Source: Kribbella soli
GTDB lineage: Bacteria > Actinomycetota > Actinomycetes > Propionibacteriales > Kribbellaceae
DNA: 64,000 nt
Direction: 5' to 3'
Assembly: GCF_004331345.1 (NCBI RefSeq)
Contig: NZ_SJJZ01000001.1
Span: 2,418,001-2,482,000 of the forward strand
Both the position numbers and the translations under genes were made by a program. Every line of letters starts with the position of its first letter. The stretch's first letter is position 1. This document shows, piece by piece, positions 43,014 through 51,460 of the stretch. The notes beneath the pieces are model-generated. The model made no database searches. It was not told the DNA's origin and saw nothing but the letters and a program-made list of their open reading frames with translations.

Positions 43014-44236
43014 GTGGCTTCGAACTGCTGCTGCGGGAGCAGACGCCGCAGGTGCTCAGTGCGCTGGTCCGGCACTACGGTCACTTCGACCTGGCCGAGG
43101 AAGCGGTCCAGGAGGCTCTGCTCGCGGCCGCGCAGCAGTGGCCGACCGAGGGCGTGCCGGACAACCCCCGTGGCTGGCTGATCCGGGTCGGGTCGCGGCG
43201 GCTCACCGATCTGCTCCGCAGTGAGTCGGCCAGGCGCCGGCGTGAGGAGAACGCGGCACAGCTTGCCGCTCCGGAGGAGTTCGTCGCGTCAAGCCCGGAG
43301 ATCGACGACCCGGGTGGTAGAGACGACACACTGACCCTGCTGTTCCTCTGCTGCCATCCGGCGTTGTCGGCGGCGTCGCAGATCGCACTGACCTTGCGTG
43401 CGGTCGGTGGTCTCACCACCGCACAGATCGCGGCCGCGTTCCTGGTGCCGGAGGCAACCATGGCGCAGCGGATCAGCCGGGCGAAGCGGAGCATCAAGCA
43501 GGCGGGCAGTTCGTTCGAGATGCCGCCGGAGGCGGAGCGGGACGAGCGGATGGGCGCCGTACTGCATGTCCTCTACCTGATCTTCAACGAGGGCTACACG
43601 GCGTCGTCAGGTACGTCGTTGCACAGTGCGGAGCTGACTACCGAGGCGATCCGGCTGGTGCGTGGCGTGCGGAAGCTGCTGCCGGACGACGGTGAGGTGG
43701 CGGGACTGCTGGCCCTGATGCTGCTGACCGACGCGCGGCGAGCGGCACGGACCGGTGCGGACGGGACACTGATCCCGCTGGCCGAGCAGGACCGCTCCAA
43801 GTGGAACCGGGCCGCCATCGTCGAGGGGGAGGCGATGGTGAGCGATGCGTTGTCGCGGACGCAGTTGGGGCCGTACCAGGTCCAGGCGGCGATCGCTGCG
43901 GTCCATGGCACGGCTGAGAGTGCTGACGACACGGACTGGCGGCAGATCGTCGCGCTGTACGACGTACTCGAGCAGCTGGTCGACAACCCGATGGTGAAGC
44001 TCAACCACGCGGTCGCAGTAGGTATGGCGGTCGGCCCCAAGGAGGGGCTCGCCGTACTCGAGCCACTTGAGGCGGACGACCGCATGAACCACCGGCTCGA
44101 GGCTGTCCGCGCGCATCTGCTCGAGATGTCCGGTGACGCCGCCGCTGCGCGGGAGAGCTACCTGCTGGCGGCCCGCCGTACGACGAGCATGCCGGAGCGG
44201 AACTACCTGCAGTCGAAGGCGGACCGGCTGACCTGA
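43010..44236 (+). CDS. ECF42-type RNA polymerase sigma factor
   Basis: A 408-residue sigma factor. Region 2 lies at about 10-80 and region 4 at about 115-175 (LTTAQIAAAFLVPEATMAQRISRAKR). A long C-terminal extension (about 185-408) holds the conserved YLIFNEGY segment and TPR-like repeats, as in ECF42/DUF6596 proteins; the extension is needed for activity in studied members and replaces an anti-sigma factor. It is translationally coupled to the DGPF gene. Confidence 0.92.
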   Translation: MSGFELLLREQTPQVLSALVRHYGHFDLAEEAVQEALLAAAQQWPTEGVPDNPRGWLIRVGSRRLTDLLRSESARRRREENAAQLAAPEEFVASSPEIDDPGGRDDTLTLLFLCCHPALSAASQIALTLRAVGGLTTAQIAAAFLVPEATMAQRISRAKRSIKQAGSSFEMPPEAERDERMGAVLHVLYLIFNEGYTASSGTSLHSAELTTEAIRLVRGVRKLLPDDGEVAGLLALMLLTDARRAARTGADGTLIPLAEQDRSKWNRAAIVEGEAMVSDALSRTQLGPYQVQAAIAAVHGTAESADDTDWRQIVALYDVLEQLVDNPMVKLNHAVAVGMAVGPKEGLAVLEPLEADDRMNHRLEAVRAHLLEMSGDAAAARESYLLAARRTTSMPERNYLQSKADRLT

Positions 44237-44255
44237 GGTCGCGTAGGTTGGATGT

Positions 44256-44921
44256 GTGGATCTCACCAGGGCCTCACTCCTCCGGGAGATGCTGACCGGC
44301 ACCGAACTGGGTAGCCGGACCACGGAGTTCGGCTATGCGCTGCGACGCTTCACCACCAGGCGCAGCGGGCTGATGCTGTTCGGACCGGTCGACGACGAGC
44401 CCTGGCACCTGACCGCACACCTGGACGACGAGCTGCACCGGGCCGGCGTAGAGGACCTGCGGCCATCGCTGGTCCGCTGGGCGCCGCCCCCGGACGCACC
44501 ACCGCACCTGGCGATCGGTCTGGACCGCCTGCGGGACGCAGGTCGTGGTGAGTCGTTGCTGGTGGTTGCCGAGGACGCACCGGCCGACACGTTGCTGGAA
44601 CGGATCAGCGACGTACGGCGACGCGGTACGACGATCTTCAGTATCGGAAACGGCAATACCGAGCTAACGTCCCTTAGCCACGAAACGCTCGTACCCGAAC
44701 TGCTGGTCCCGGACGGCTTCGGCTGGACGAGTCGATCGCTCGAGTACGAATACGACGAGCTGCAATCGGCGCTGACCGAGGTGGACTCGCAGACCGACGA
44801 GAGCTTCGAGACGGCCCAGCACCTGGTCAGCCTCGCCGCCGCAGACGAAGAGGCTGGCCGCTCCGGCTGGCGCCGCCGGCTCCGCAACGCCATCGAAAGA
44901 CTCAGCGGCGAACCCGCCTGA
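44256..44921 (+). CDS. Unrecognised acidic protein
   Basis: A 221-residue protein I cannot assign. It is soluble with no signal or membrane segment, and has alternating strands and helices (LMLFGP, LLVVAEDAP, GTTIFSIGNGN) that suggest a Rossmann-like or esterase-like core, then an acidic region and a basic amphipathic C-terminal helix. The GTG start has TAGGTT at 44244-44249, 6 nt upstream, so it is probably leaderless and independent of the sigma-factor gene that ends 19 bp before. Confidence 0.6.
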   Translation: MDLTRASLLREMLTGTELGSRTTEFGYALRRFTTRRSGLMLFGPVDDEPWHLTAHLDDELHRAGVEDLRPSLVRWAPPPDAPPHLAIGLDRLRDAGRGESLLVVAEDAPADTLLERISDVRRRGTTIFSIGNGNTELTSLSHETLVPELLVPDGFGWTSRSLEYEYDELQSALTEVDSQTDESFETAQHLVSLAAADEEAGRSGWRRRLRNAIERLSGEPA

Positions 44922-44950
44922 CAGAGCAGCGCGGCGGAGTTGGGTGTGGA

Positions 44951-46747
44951 TCAGAAGGGTGGCGGGTCATCCGGAGACCGGCTGACAGAGTTGGGCGTGC
45001 CGGCGTGTGGGGTGATGGGGCCGCGGGCTGGTGGAACGGAGGTGTACCGGTGGCCTGTGGGCGCGGTGAGGGTCACTGAGCCGTCGGGGTGCGCGGTGCT
45101 CTTCCAGCCCCACGCCGGGGTGTCTTTGATGACGTGGTGGTACTCGCAGTAGGGCACCAGTCCGGTCAGGCTTGTCCGGCCGGATTGCTTGAACGGTGTG
45201 GCGTGGTCCCGGTCGCATTCACGCGAGGCGCGATTGCAGCCAGGCCAGGCGCAGACCGGGTGACGCGCCAACAGTGTCTCGGTGACCAACGCGCCAGGGT
45301 CGTGGCGGTGGGTGGATGCCTCGAGCACGCTGCCATTGACGGGGTCGGTGAGAAGTCGTCGCCAGGTGCCGTCACCCGCGATCCGGCGCGCCATATCCGC
45401 CGGAACAGGTCCGTACCCCGTCAGGTCGCAGGGGTCATCATCCACCCCGAGAAGGGTGGTTACCGGGATCAGGACTTCGATGTGGGGGCGTCGTCGGTGC
45501 TGGTCGGGTAGCCGGCGGCCGAGCCAGTCGAGACCGTTGTGCAGCATGTGCTCGAACACATCGGCTACCACGTCGGCCCGTCGCTGCTCGGCAGTCCGCT
45601 CGTCCCTCATCTGCTCACCAGGCTTCAAGCCGGCCGCGGTGGTGGTGTCGGCGATCGTGCTCGCCCCGAGTGTCGGGGTGTTCAGCTCGGTGGTGGTGTG
45701 CGCGGCGGTTCCAGTGCCTGTGGGCGCTCCGGGCATTCCGGGCATTCCGGGCATTCCGGGCCTTGTGCGGTCGCTGCCGGCAGTGCCCTCAGGAGCGTCG
45801 CTCGGGACGGGGGTGCCGCGTTTCGCGAGGTCGGCCATGGCTTGGACGACGACCCACATCTGCTGGATCTTGTCGGCGGTGTGCACGACCCACAGCCCGG
45901 CCATACCGTCGGCCAGGGGGACGATCTTGCAGGTGCGTTCGGTGACGGCGGCACGATGGCGGTCGGCGGCGTCCTGCGTGGTGTGTTTGGCGACCTGGCG
46001 GCGCAGAGAGGCGTTCAGGTTGGCGTGGGTCTGGCCCGGGGCGCGGCGCAGCACGTGTGCCTCGACGGCTTGCGCGGCGGTGTCCGGGAGGGCACGGGTG
46101 GCCTCGGAGATGGCCAGCGCCTTGGACCAGGTCAGGGCGCCACAGCGCAGTGCGGTATGGGTGGCCGGCAGGGTGCCGGTCAAATGGAGTGCTGTGTCGA
46201 TGTGCCGGGCTGCGGTGTTGGTGGACAGTCGCAGTGCGGCGCCGACTTCTGCGGCCCAGGAGCGTTCGGGGTCGACCGGCCGGCCGGAGGAGTCGACCTG
46301 GGTGGGGCGGGGGATTTCGCGGGCTTGGGCCTTGCGTTGGCGGGAGAACGAGGCCATCGCGGCGGTCTTGATGGCTGCGGCCCAGGCTTCCATCCGGGCC
46401 GCGGCCTTCATCGCCTCGATCAGTGCGATCGGTGACTCGCACTGTGGCCGCAGCTCCTCCAATGCCGCTGCCAGCCCGGCTCCGGGCGGCAGGAAGACCC
46501 ACGTCGGTGCCTTCAGCCGCAGCATCTCCCGCTCGGCCTCGTCCTGCTCGACCCCGGCCCATAGCTCCCACTCCAGCCCATCCACGCGCGACATCGGCGG
46601 CAGATCGTCGTACCAATCCTCCTCGCCCACATAGCGCGGAGGACGTGGATCACCAGGGTCAGGCAAGTCATCCGGCGGCACCAGCGCAGCCTCAATCCCG
46701 GCGAGTGCTTGCTCGCCGCGAAGCTGTTCGATCACCGCCGCCGTCAT
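44951..46747 (-). CDS. DUF222/HNH endonuclease, 13E12-repeat type
   Basis: A 598-residue protein. The DUF222 domain covers about residues 90-330. A Pro/Gly/Thr-rich linker follows, where a 9-nt tandem repeat encodes GMP triplets. The HNH nuclease lies near 500-560, with the zinc-binding CAWPGC, the catalytic ECDRDH and YCEYHH. These proteins are multicopy in actinobacteria and thought to be mobile or SOS-linked nucleases. The ATG has a TAATAT -10 box 6 nt upstream that overlaps a LexA-type box, so it is probably leaderless and damage-induced. Confidence 0.92.
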   Translation of the reverse strand: MTAAVIEQLRGEQALAGIEAALVPPDDLPDPGDPRPPRYVGEEDWYDDLPPMSRVDGLEWELWAGVEQDEAEREMLRLKAPTWVFLPPGAGLAAALEELRPQCESPIALIEAMKAAARMEAWAAAIKTAAMASFSRQRKAQAREIPRPTQVDSSGRPVDPERSWAAEVGAALRLSTNTAARHIDTALHLTGTLPATHTALRCGALTWSKALAISEATRALPDTAAQAVEAHVLRRAPGQTHANLNASLRRQVAKHTTQDAADRHRAAVTERTCKIVPLADGMAGLWVVHTADKIQQMWVVVQAMADLAKRGTPVPSDAPEGTAGSDRTRPGMPGMPGMPGAPTGTGTAAHTTTELNTPTLGASTIADTTTAAGLKPGEQMRDERTAEQRRADVVADVFEHMLHNGLDWLGRRLPDQHRRRPHIEVLIPVTTLLGVDDDPCDLTGYGPVPADMARRIAGDGTWRRLLTDPVNGSVLEASTHRHDPGALVTETLLARHPVCAWPGCNRASRECDRDHATPFKQSGRTSLTGLVPYCEYHHVIKDTPAWGWKSTAHPDGSVTLTAPTGHRYTSVPPARGPITPHAGTPNSVSRSPDDPPPF

Positions 46748-46757
46748 GGATCTATAT

Positions 46758-46773
46758 TAGAACACCTGTTCGA
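46758..46773. promoter_or_regulatory. LexA-type SOS box of the DUF222 gene
   Basis: TAGAACACCTGTTCGA matches the actinobacterial SOS box. On the reverse strand it reads TCGAACAGGTGTTCTA and runs into TAATAT (46754-46759), the -10 of the DUF222 gene, whose ATG is 6 nt further on. Confidence 0.75.
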
Positions 46774-46837
46774 TTCAAGCAAGATGGCGAAACCGCCGAA
46801 GCGTCGCGATTCCGTTGTGAGAAAGGGAATCCTGGCG

Positions 46838-47389
46838 TCAGGCGTCGAGGTACAGGGCCGCGAGTCGCGGCAGGAGCGTCTGCAGATCGTCTTCGTCGTC
46901 GAAGTCGATCTCCTTGCCGGCGGGAAGGTCCGGGGTGTCCGGGGCGTCGCGGTCGACGGCCTTCCAGTACGCCGGCTCGTCGCCGGTCAGGTTCTTGTAG
47001 GCGTGACTGCCGACGTGCAGCATCCCTTCGCCGTCGAAGCCCTCGAACCCCTCCGGCCGGTCCTCGTCCACCACATCCGCGAGCGAGTCCGGATCGGTCA
47101 GCGCCGCGTCCCACACCTCCCGCCCTTGGGCGAGCAGCCAGCCCCGGAACGAGTCGAACCCGTCCTCCGAAGCGCCGGAGTTGATCAGGTACGCCGCCGC
47201 CCACAGATCCCACCGGTACGACTCGACCTGCAACCGCGCGAGCTCGGTCCCGAACCCGACGATCTCCTCGGCCTCCGCCGTACCCAGAACCTTGGTCAAC
47301 GCGTCCGCAACCCCGTCCGGATCAGCCACGGTGTCATCCACCGAGGCACGCGCATCCTCGACCAGACCCCAGAACGAATCCCTGTCCAC
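46838..47389 (-). CDS. DUF4240 domain protein
   Basis: A 183-residue acidic protein with the DUF4240 pattern: an N-terminal FWGLVEDAR, then LWAAAYLINSGASEDGFDSFRGWLLAQG, a combination related to WGR-like/SMI1-type bacterial proteins. Function is unknown. The GTG at 47389 was preferred to the TTG two codons upstream. It lies 90 bp before the DUF222 gene on the same strand, with the SOS box in the gap. Confidence 0.82.
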   Translation of the reverse strand: MDRDSFWGLVEDARASVDDTVADPDGVADALTKVLGTAEAEEIVGFGTELARLQVESYRWDLWAAAYLINSGASEDGFDSFRGWLLAQGREVWDAALTDPDSLADVVDEDRPEGFEGFDGEGMLHVGSHAYKNLTGDEPAYWKAVDRDAPDTPDLPAGKEIDFDDEDDLQTLLPRLAALYLDA

Positions 47390-47445
47390 CCCCAAACCAT
47401 CTCACCGACCCCGGGTCCAACGGGAGCGCTGATTGAGGATGATCT

Positions 47446-48927
47446 TCAGATAGATGGCTCAGGTGTTCCAGGCCGGCTACCGGCCAGGCTCGGAGACGGC
47501 TGTCCAGCACTTTCCGTGTCCAACGGATCATCGGGAGCGTCCGGGCGGAGCACGTCGCCGTCCTCGGGCTGCCGACGGGTCTCTTCGGACCCGGCTCCGT
47601 CGGCTGACGACAGTTCGGCTCCGTCCTGTGACGACAACGCGGTGGACGTCAGCGACGGTCGTTCGTCCGAGGTCTCCGGTACGTCGCGCATTCGCGGCGG
47701 CGCGGCCGTCCAGGCGCGCAGGTCCTGCACTATGTCGCCGTAGAAGGAGTTGATCGCGTTCTCCACCGAGTCGATGAACGAGCCGCGGCCCCGCCCGCGT
47801 TTGCTGCCGATCGGTGATCCGAGTGCGATCCGGAACGACCGCAGGTCCTTCTTCGGGTCCTCGATGAGCAAGGCCGGCTGCTGACGGACAGCACGCAGCA
47901 ACTCCGCCGTACCAGCCCCCCGACCATGCATCACGAACGCTTCGACCCTCGTCGCGTCCGGTGCGTGCCGGAGCTGGCGCAGCAGCCAGTTGACGCGCGT
48001 AGTCGCCCGGCCGTCCCGCGGTGCGGCGATGTCGACGTGACAGGTGACAACCCCTGCGCGGAGGTCGGTCGTGACGACCAGCGGCCCCACCGCGTTCGGG
48101 ATGTTGATCGCTCCTTCGAGGGTCCCCTGCGTACTCATCGACTGCACCAGCGACTGCGACCGCAGTGCAGGATCGGCCAGCTCCTTTCGGGACAGCGCCG
48201 GCGTGACCTCGTCACCGAGCTTCCGGCCGAGTTGAAGGCTTACGTACGTGAGGAGCGCATCGAACCGAGCAGCAACCTCGGGTGCGCACTTGTCGCCGGG
48301 ACGGAGTGTGCCAGAGGCAACGGCTTCCCGGGTCGTCACCCACGAGGGGCCCATGTCGTCGAACTGGAGCGCTCCTGACCGCGGATGCTCGAGGTAACGG
48401 ATCAGCTCACCGAGGATCCAAGCCTGATCAGGATCGGCGACTCCCCGATGTTCCTTCTGCAGCACGGCCTCCGCGAGGACCATCGACCAGGACCAGTGGT
48501 GCAACGCGACCCGCTTGAGCTTCCGCTTGTCGACCTTGGTCGGATGCAGCCCAGCGACGGCCGGCATCTCGTTCGAGATGGTGATGACAGCGTCGAATCC
48601 CTGCTCACGGGCGATGTCGAGGTAGGCCTCGAGTTGCTCCGCGTCGAGTGCGTTGACGCCGGTCTTCACCTCGACGAGCGCTGTCCATTCCTTCTGGCCG
48701 CGCCGCGAACGGAGAAGTCCGTCTGGATACAGGCGCCGCTCACCCAGGTAGAACGGCACCTCTATGTAGGTCTCCAGTTGTGCTGCCGGTGCTCCCAACG
48801 GCTGCGTCAGAACCCGCCCGAACTGGCGCACCGACGACATCACGGCGAGCAGAGCGGAAGTCGCCCGGCGCTCCTGTTCGTCGGCACCGTTGATTTGAGC
48901 ACGCGCCCTACGCCTCTCGTTACGCAA
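47446..48927 (-). CDS. Orphan PD-(D/E)XK nuclease-like protein
   Basis: A 493-residue protein I cannot match to a named family. Residues 50-115 show a PD-(D/E)XK pattern: YPDGLL, then WTALVEVKTG (E-x-K), then QLEAYLDIAREQGFDAVITIS, which fits the restriction-endonuclease core (D, E, K and the following helix). The middle (about 190-400) is mixed alpha/beta, and includes RGRGSFIDSVENAINSFYGDIVQ near 365-390. The last ~90 residues are disordered and acidic. It could be a defence or repair nuclease. The TTG start is the only one that gives the full N-terminus; an ATG at codon 30 is possible. It lies 27 bp from the aldo/keto reductase gene. Confidence 0.65.
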   Translation of the reverse strand: MRNERRRARAQINGADEQERRATSALLAVMSSVRQFGRVLTQPLGAPAAQLETYIEVPFYLGERRLYPDGLLRSRRGQKEWTALVEVKTGVNALDAEQLEAYLDIAREQGFDAVITISNEMPAVAGLHPTKVDKRKLKRVALHHWSWSMVLAEAVLQKEHRGVADPDQAWILGELIRYLEHPRSGALQFDDMGPSWVTTREAVASGTLRPGDKCAPEVAARFDALLTYVSLQLGRKLGDEVTPALSRKELADPALRSQSLVQSMSTQGTLEGAINIPNAVGPLVVTTDLRAGVVTCHVDIAAPRDGRATTRVNWLLRQLRHAPDATRVEAFVMHGRGAGTAELLRAVRQQPALLIEDPKKDLRSFRIALGSPIGSKRGRGRGSFIDSVENAINSFYGDIVQDLRAWTAAPPRMRDVPETSDERPSLTSTALSSQDGAELSSADGAGSEETRRQPEDGDVLRPDAPDDPLDTESAGQPSPSLAGSRPGTPEPSI

Positions 48928-48953
48928 CGTGAAGGGGCGGCGAAATCTGGTCT

Positions 48954-49898
48954 CTACCAGACCTCGCCGAGTTGTTGGTGTTGTTCGGGGGTTAGGGACA
49001 GGTGGGCGCCCTCGAGGGCGGTGGTGAGGTAGTCGGGGGTGCTGATGCCGACGATGGGGGTGATGGCGGGGGTGCCTCCGGTCAGCCAGGCGAGGACTAC
49101 TGCGGAGCGGGTGGTGTTGAGGGTGGTGGCGAGGTCGGTGAGGGCCTCTAGGCGGCGGGTGGTGCCGGGGTGGTCGAAGGCTGGGTCGATGGGGCGGTCG
49201 GCGCGGTTCTCGTAGGCGCCGGACATCAGCGGGCTGTAGGCGAACAGCTGCTGCTCGGGGTTGTTCTCTGCGTAGTCGAGGACCTCGTCGGTGATCCAGC
49301 CGAAGCGGTGGTCGTGGGCGTGGTCGCGGACGAACGGCCGGGGCTGCAGGTACGAGTAGCGCAGCTGCAGCGCGCTCGGAGCCATCACGCCCAGCTCACC
49401 CGCCAGACCGCGCATCCGCTCCGCCCGCCACAGTGCGTAGTTCGACAGCCCGAGGCGCCCGATGGTGCCGGCCGCAGCGTGCTTACCGAACGCAGCGACG
49501 GTCTCCTCCTGCGGAGTGGACCTGTCGTCGCGGTGTGCCCAGTAGAGGTCGATGTGGTCGACACCGAGGCGGCGGAGGGACGTCTCGAGCGCGGCGTCGA
49601 TCGTCTGGGCGCCCAGGCCTTCCGAGTGCTCGGGGTAGCTGCCGGGCCAGAGCGGTTCGCACCCGACCTTGGTTGCCAGCTTGATCCGGGCCCGTACGCC
49701 GGGCCGCTGCGCGAGCCATCTCCCGAGCAGCTCCTCACTCTGTCCACCGTGTCCGCTCGGGTCCTGCCAGAACGCGTAGCAGTTCGCGGTGTCGATCCAC
49801 TCCCCGCCAGCGTCCACGTATGCATCCAGCAACCGGAACGAGGTCTCCTCGTCGATCCGCGTCCCGTACTCCATCGCGCCCAGCGCAAGATTCAGCAT
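48954..49898 (-). CDS. Aldo/keto reductase
   Basis: A 314-residue (beta/alpha)8 NADPH oxidoreductase. The catalytic set can be placed as Asp in WIDTANCYAF with Tyr, Lys in LATKVG and His in LYWAHRDD; the cofactor loop is AYSPLMSGAY and the C-terminal IVGIST. The substrate is unknown. The ATG at 49898 was chosen; it has no Shine-Dalgarno but a TTGGCT box 7 nt upstream. Confidence 0.9.
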   Translation of the reverse strand: MLNLALGAMEYGTRIDEETSFRLLDAYVDAGGEWIDTANCYAFWQDPSGHGGQSEELLGRWLAQRPGVRARIKLATKVGCEPLWPGSYPEHSEGLGAQTIDAALETSLRRLGVDHIDLYWAHRDDRSTPQEETVAAFGKHAAAGTIGRLGLSNYALWRAERMRGLAGELGVMAPSALQLRYSYLQPRPFVRDHAHDHRFGWITDEVLDYAENNPEQQLFAYSPLMSGAYENRADRPIDPAFDHPGTTRRLEALTDLATTLNTTRSAVVLAWLTGGTPAITPIVGISTPDYLTTALEGAHLSLTPEQHQQLGEVW

Positions 49899-49927
49899 GC
49901 GCAAGAGCCAACAAGCTGGAGCGCGGA

Positions 49928-50731
49928 CTAGGTCAAGCCTGCGAACTCCCGCAGTACCGGAGCCAGCGTCGCGGGCTCGGTCCCGTGGTTCTCGCCGGGG
50001 ATCGCCTTCAGCGTCGCGGTAGGCAGGTGCGCGGCTACGGCCTCGGCGCCGGCCGAGAGTGCGGGCCAGGTCTTGTCGCCGTGCAGCACCAACACGGGAA
50101 CCTTCACGTCGGCCCAGCGGTCGGCAGGCAGCGGGTTACCGGACATCGTGGTCCCCATGATGCGGCCGTCGTACGAGATCGTGTGCGCGATCTCCTCGAC
50201 CGGCGCCCAGTACGGCGACTGCTTCATGCCCGGGATCGCCTCCGCGGGCATCATTGCGGCCGCGGTCATGAAGAGCTCGGCGGCCTTGTCGCGCCGCCCC
50301 TCGGCGACGAACGCGTCGAGCTGCTCGACGTAGTCGGTCGGCAGCGGCGGCCGTACGTCGCCGACGACGACCGGCGGCTCGAACAGCGCCAGCCCGGCGA
50401 TCGGCAGCCCTGCGGCCGCGGCATCGAGCGCCAGCAGGCTGCCGGACGACCAGCCGAACACGATGGCCGGCTGGCCTGCGTCCTCGATCAGCGCCGCGAT
50501 GTCCTCGATCTCGCGCTGGATCGCGTACGGCGCGGTGTCGCCGCTCTCGCCGCGCCCGCGCCGGTCGTACACGTACGTCCGGAAACCGTCGCTCAGCAGC
50601 TTCCCGACCTCGGCGTTCAGCGGGTTCACGGCCCGGTGTGCGGTCGCCCCGTCGACCAGGATCAGCGGTCTGCCCTCGCCGTACGCCTCGAACGCGATCG
50701 TGGTGCCGTCGGCCGATGTCACGGTGCTCAT
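49928..50731 (-). CDS. Alpha/beta hydrolase
   Basis: A 267-residue alpha/beta hydrolase. The nucleophile is in GWSSGS near residue 97, the acid in VLHGDKTW and the His in GENHGTEP. It is divergent from a TetR gene with a 15-bp inverted repeat in the gap. The substrate may therefore be the TetR ligand or a related compound. GAGGGGAACGAACC precedes the ATG. Confidence 0.88.
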   Translation of the reverse strand: MSTVTSADGTTIAFEAYGEGRPLILVDGATAHRAVNPLNAEVGKLLSDGFRTYVYDRRGRGESGDTAPYAIQREIEDIAALIEDAGQPAIVFGWSSGSLLALDAAAAGLPIAGLALFEPPVVVGDVRPPLPTDYVEQLDAFVAEGRRDKAAELFMTAAAMMPAEAIPGMKQSPYWAPVEEIAHTISYDGRIMGTTMSGNPLPADRWADVKVPVLVLHGDKTWPALSAGAEAVAAHLPTATLKAIPGENHGTEPATLAPVLREFAGLT

Positions 50732-50755
50732 GGTTCGTTCCCCTCTCCGTTAAGA

Positions 50756-50797
50756 ACTAGACCGTACAGTACTCGTCAGAGAACTGGACTGTCTAGT
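50756..50797. promoter_or_regulatory. TetR operator between hydrolase and tetR
   Basis: The arms ACTAGACCGTACAGT (50756-50770) and ACTGGACTGTCTAGT (50783-50797) are inverted with 13 of 15 matches and a 12-nt spacer. The right arm touches the TATGAT -10 box of tetR (50797-50802). Confidence 0.75.
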
Positions 50798-50809
50798 ATG
50801 ATTTTCCGC

Positions 50810-51460
50810 ATGGAGCAGGCAGAGATCGAGGGACGGACGCCCCGCAAACGCCGCGCGATCCTGGCCGCCGCGACCGAGGTGTTCCTCAGCCACGGGTACC
50901 TCGGCGCGAGCATGGACGAGGTGGCGGCCAAGGCCGGCGTCTCCAAACAGACCGTCTACAAGCAGTTCGAGAACAAGGAGCGCCTGTTCGCCGAGATCGT
51001 CCTCGGCACCAGCGACCAGCTGCTGGACGGCCTCCAGCAGGCGTACGTCGACACGCTCGAAGGTGCCGCCGACGCGCGCGAAGCCCTGCGTGCGTTGGCG
51101 CATCGCCTGCTCCAGAGCCTCACCGCCGACAGCGTCCTGCAGCTCCGCCGGCTCGTGATCGCCGAGGCGGACCGGTTCCCCGAGGTGTGCGGCGCCTGGT
51201 TCAACAGCGGCTTCGAGAAGTCCCTCGATGCGCTCGGGCAGGCGCTGAGTCGATTGAGCGATCGCGGTCTGCTGCGCGAGCTCGACGACCCGACGCTGGC
51301 GGCGTACCAGTTCGCCGGTCTGGTGATGTACAAGCCGATGAACCGCGCCATGTTCGCAGGCACCCGGCAGCGCCCGAAGCCCGGTGAGCTCGAGAAACTC
51401 GCCGACCAGGCAGCCGAGGTCTTTCTAGCGGCCTACGGCCTAGAGCGTTCCGCGCGTTGA
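50810..51460 (+). CDS. TetR-family regulator
   Basis: A 216-residue TetR regulator of the AefR/C-terminal type. The helix-turn-helix is near residues 32-62 (GASMDEVAAKAGVSKQTVYKQF). The ATG at 50810 has TATGAT 7 nt upstream and no Shine-Dalgarno, so it is probably leaderless. The operator overlaps this -10, which means autorepression. It ends within the convergent LacI gene (21-bp overlap). Confidence 0.9.
   Translation: MEQAEIEGRTPRKRRAILAAATEVFLSHGYLGASMDEVAAKAGVSKQTVYKQFENKERLFAEIVLGTSDQLLDGLQQAYVDTLEGAADAREALRALAHRLLQSLTADSVLQLRRLVIAEADRFPEVCGAWFNSGFEKSLDALGQALSRLSDRGLLRELDDPTLAAYQFAGLVMYKPMNRAMFAGTRQRPKPGELEKLADQAAEVFLAAYGLERSAR

Noticed and set aside
45733..45765. Tandem 9-nt repeats (GGGCATTCC) as a mobile or regulatory repeat
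   Set aside because: They lie in the DUF222 gene and encode a flexible GMP/PGMPG linker between domains.
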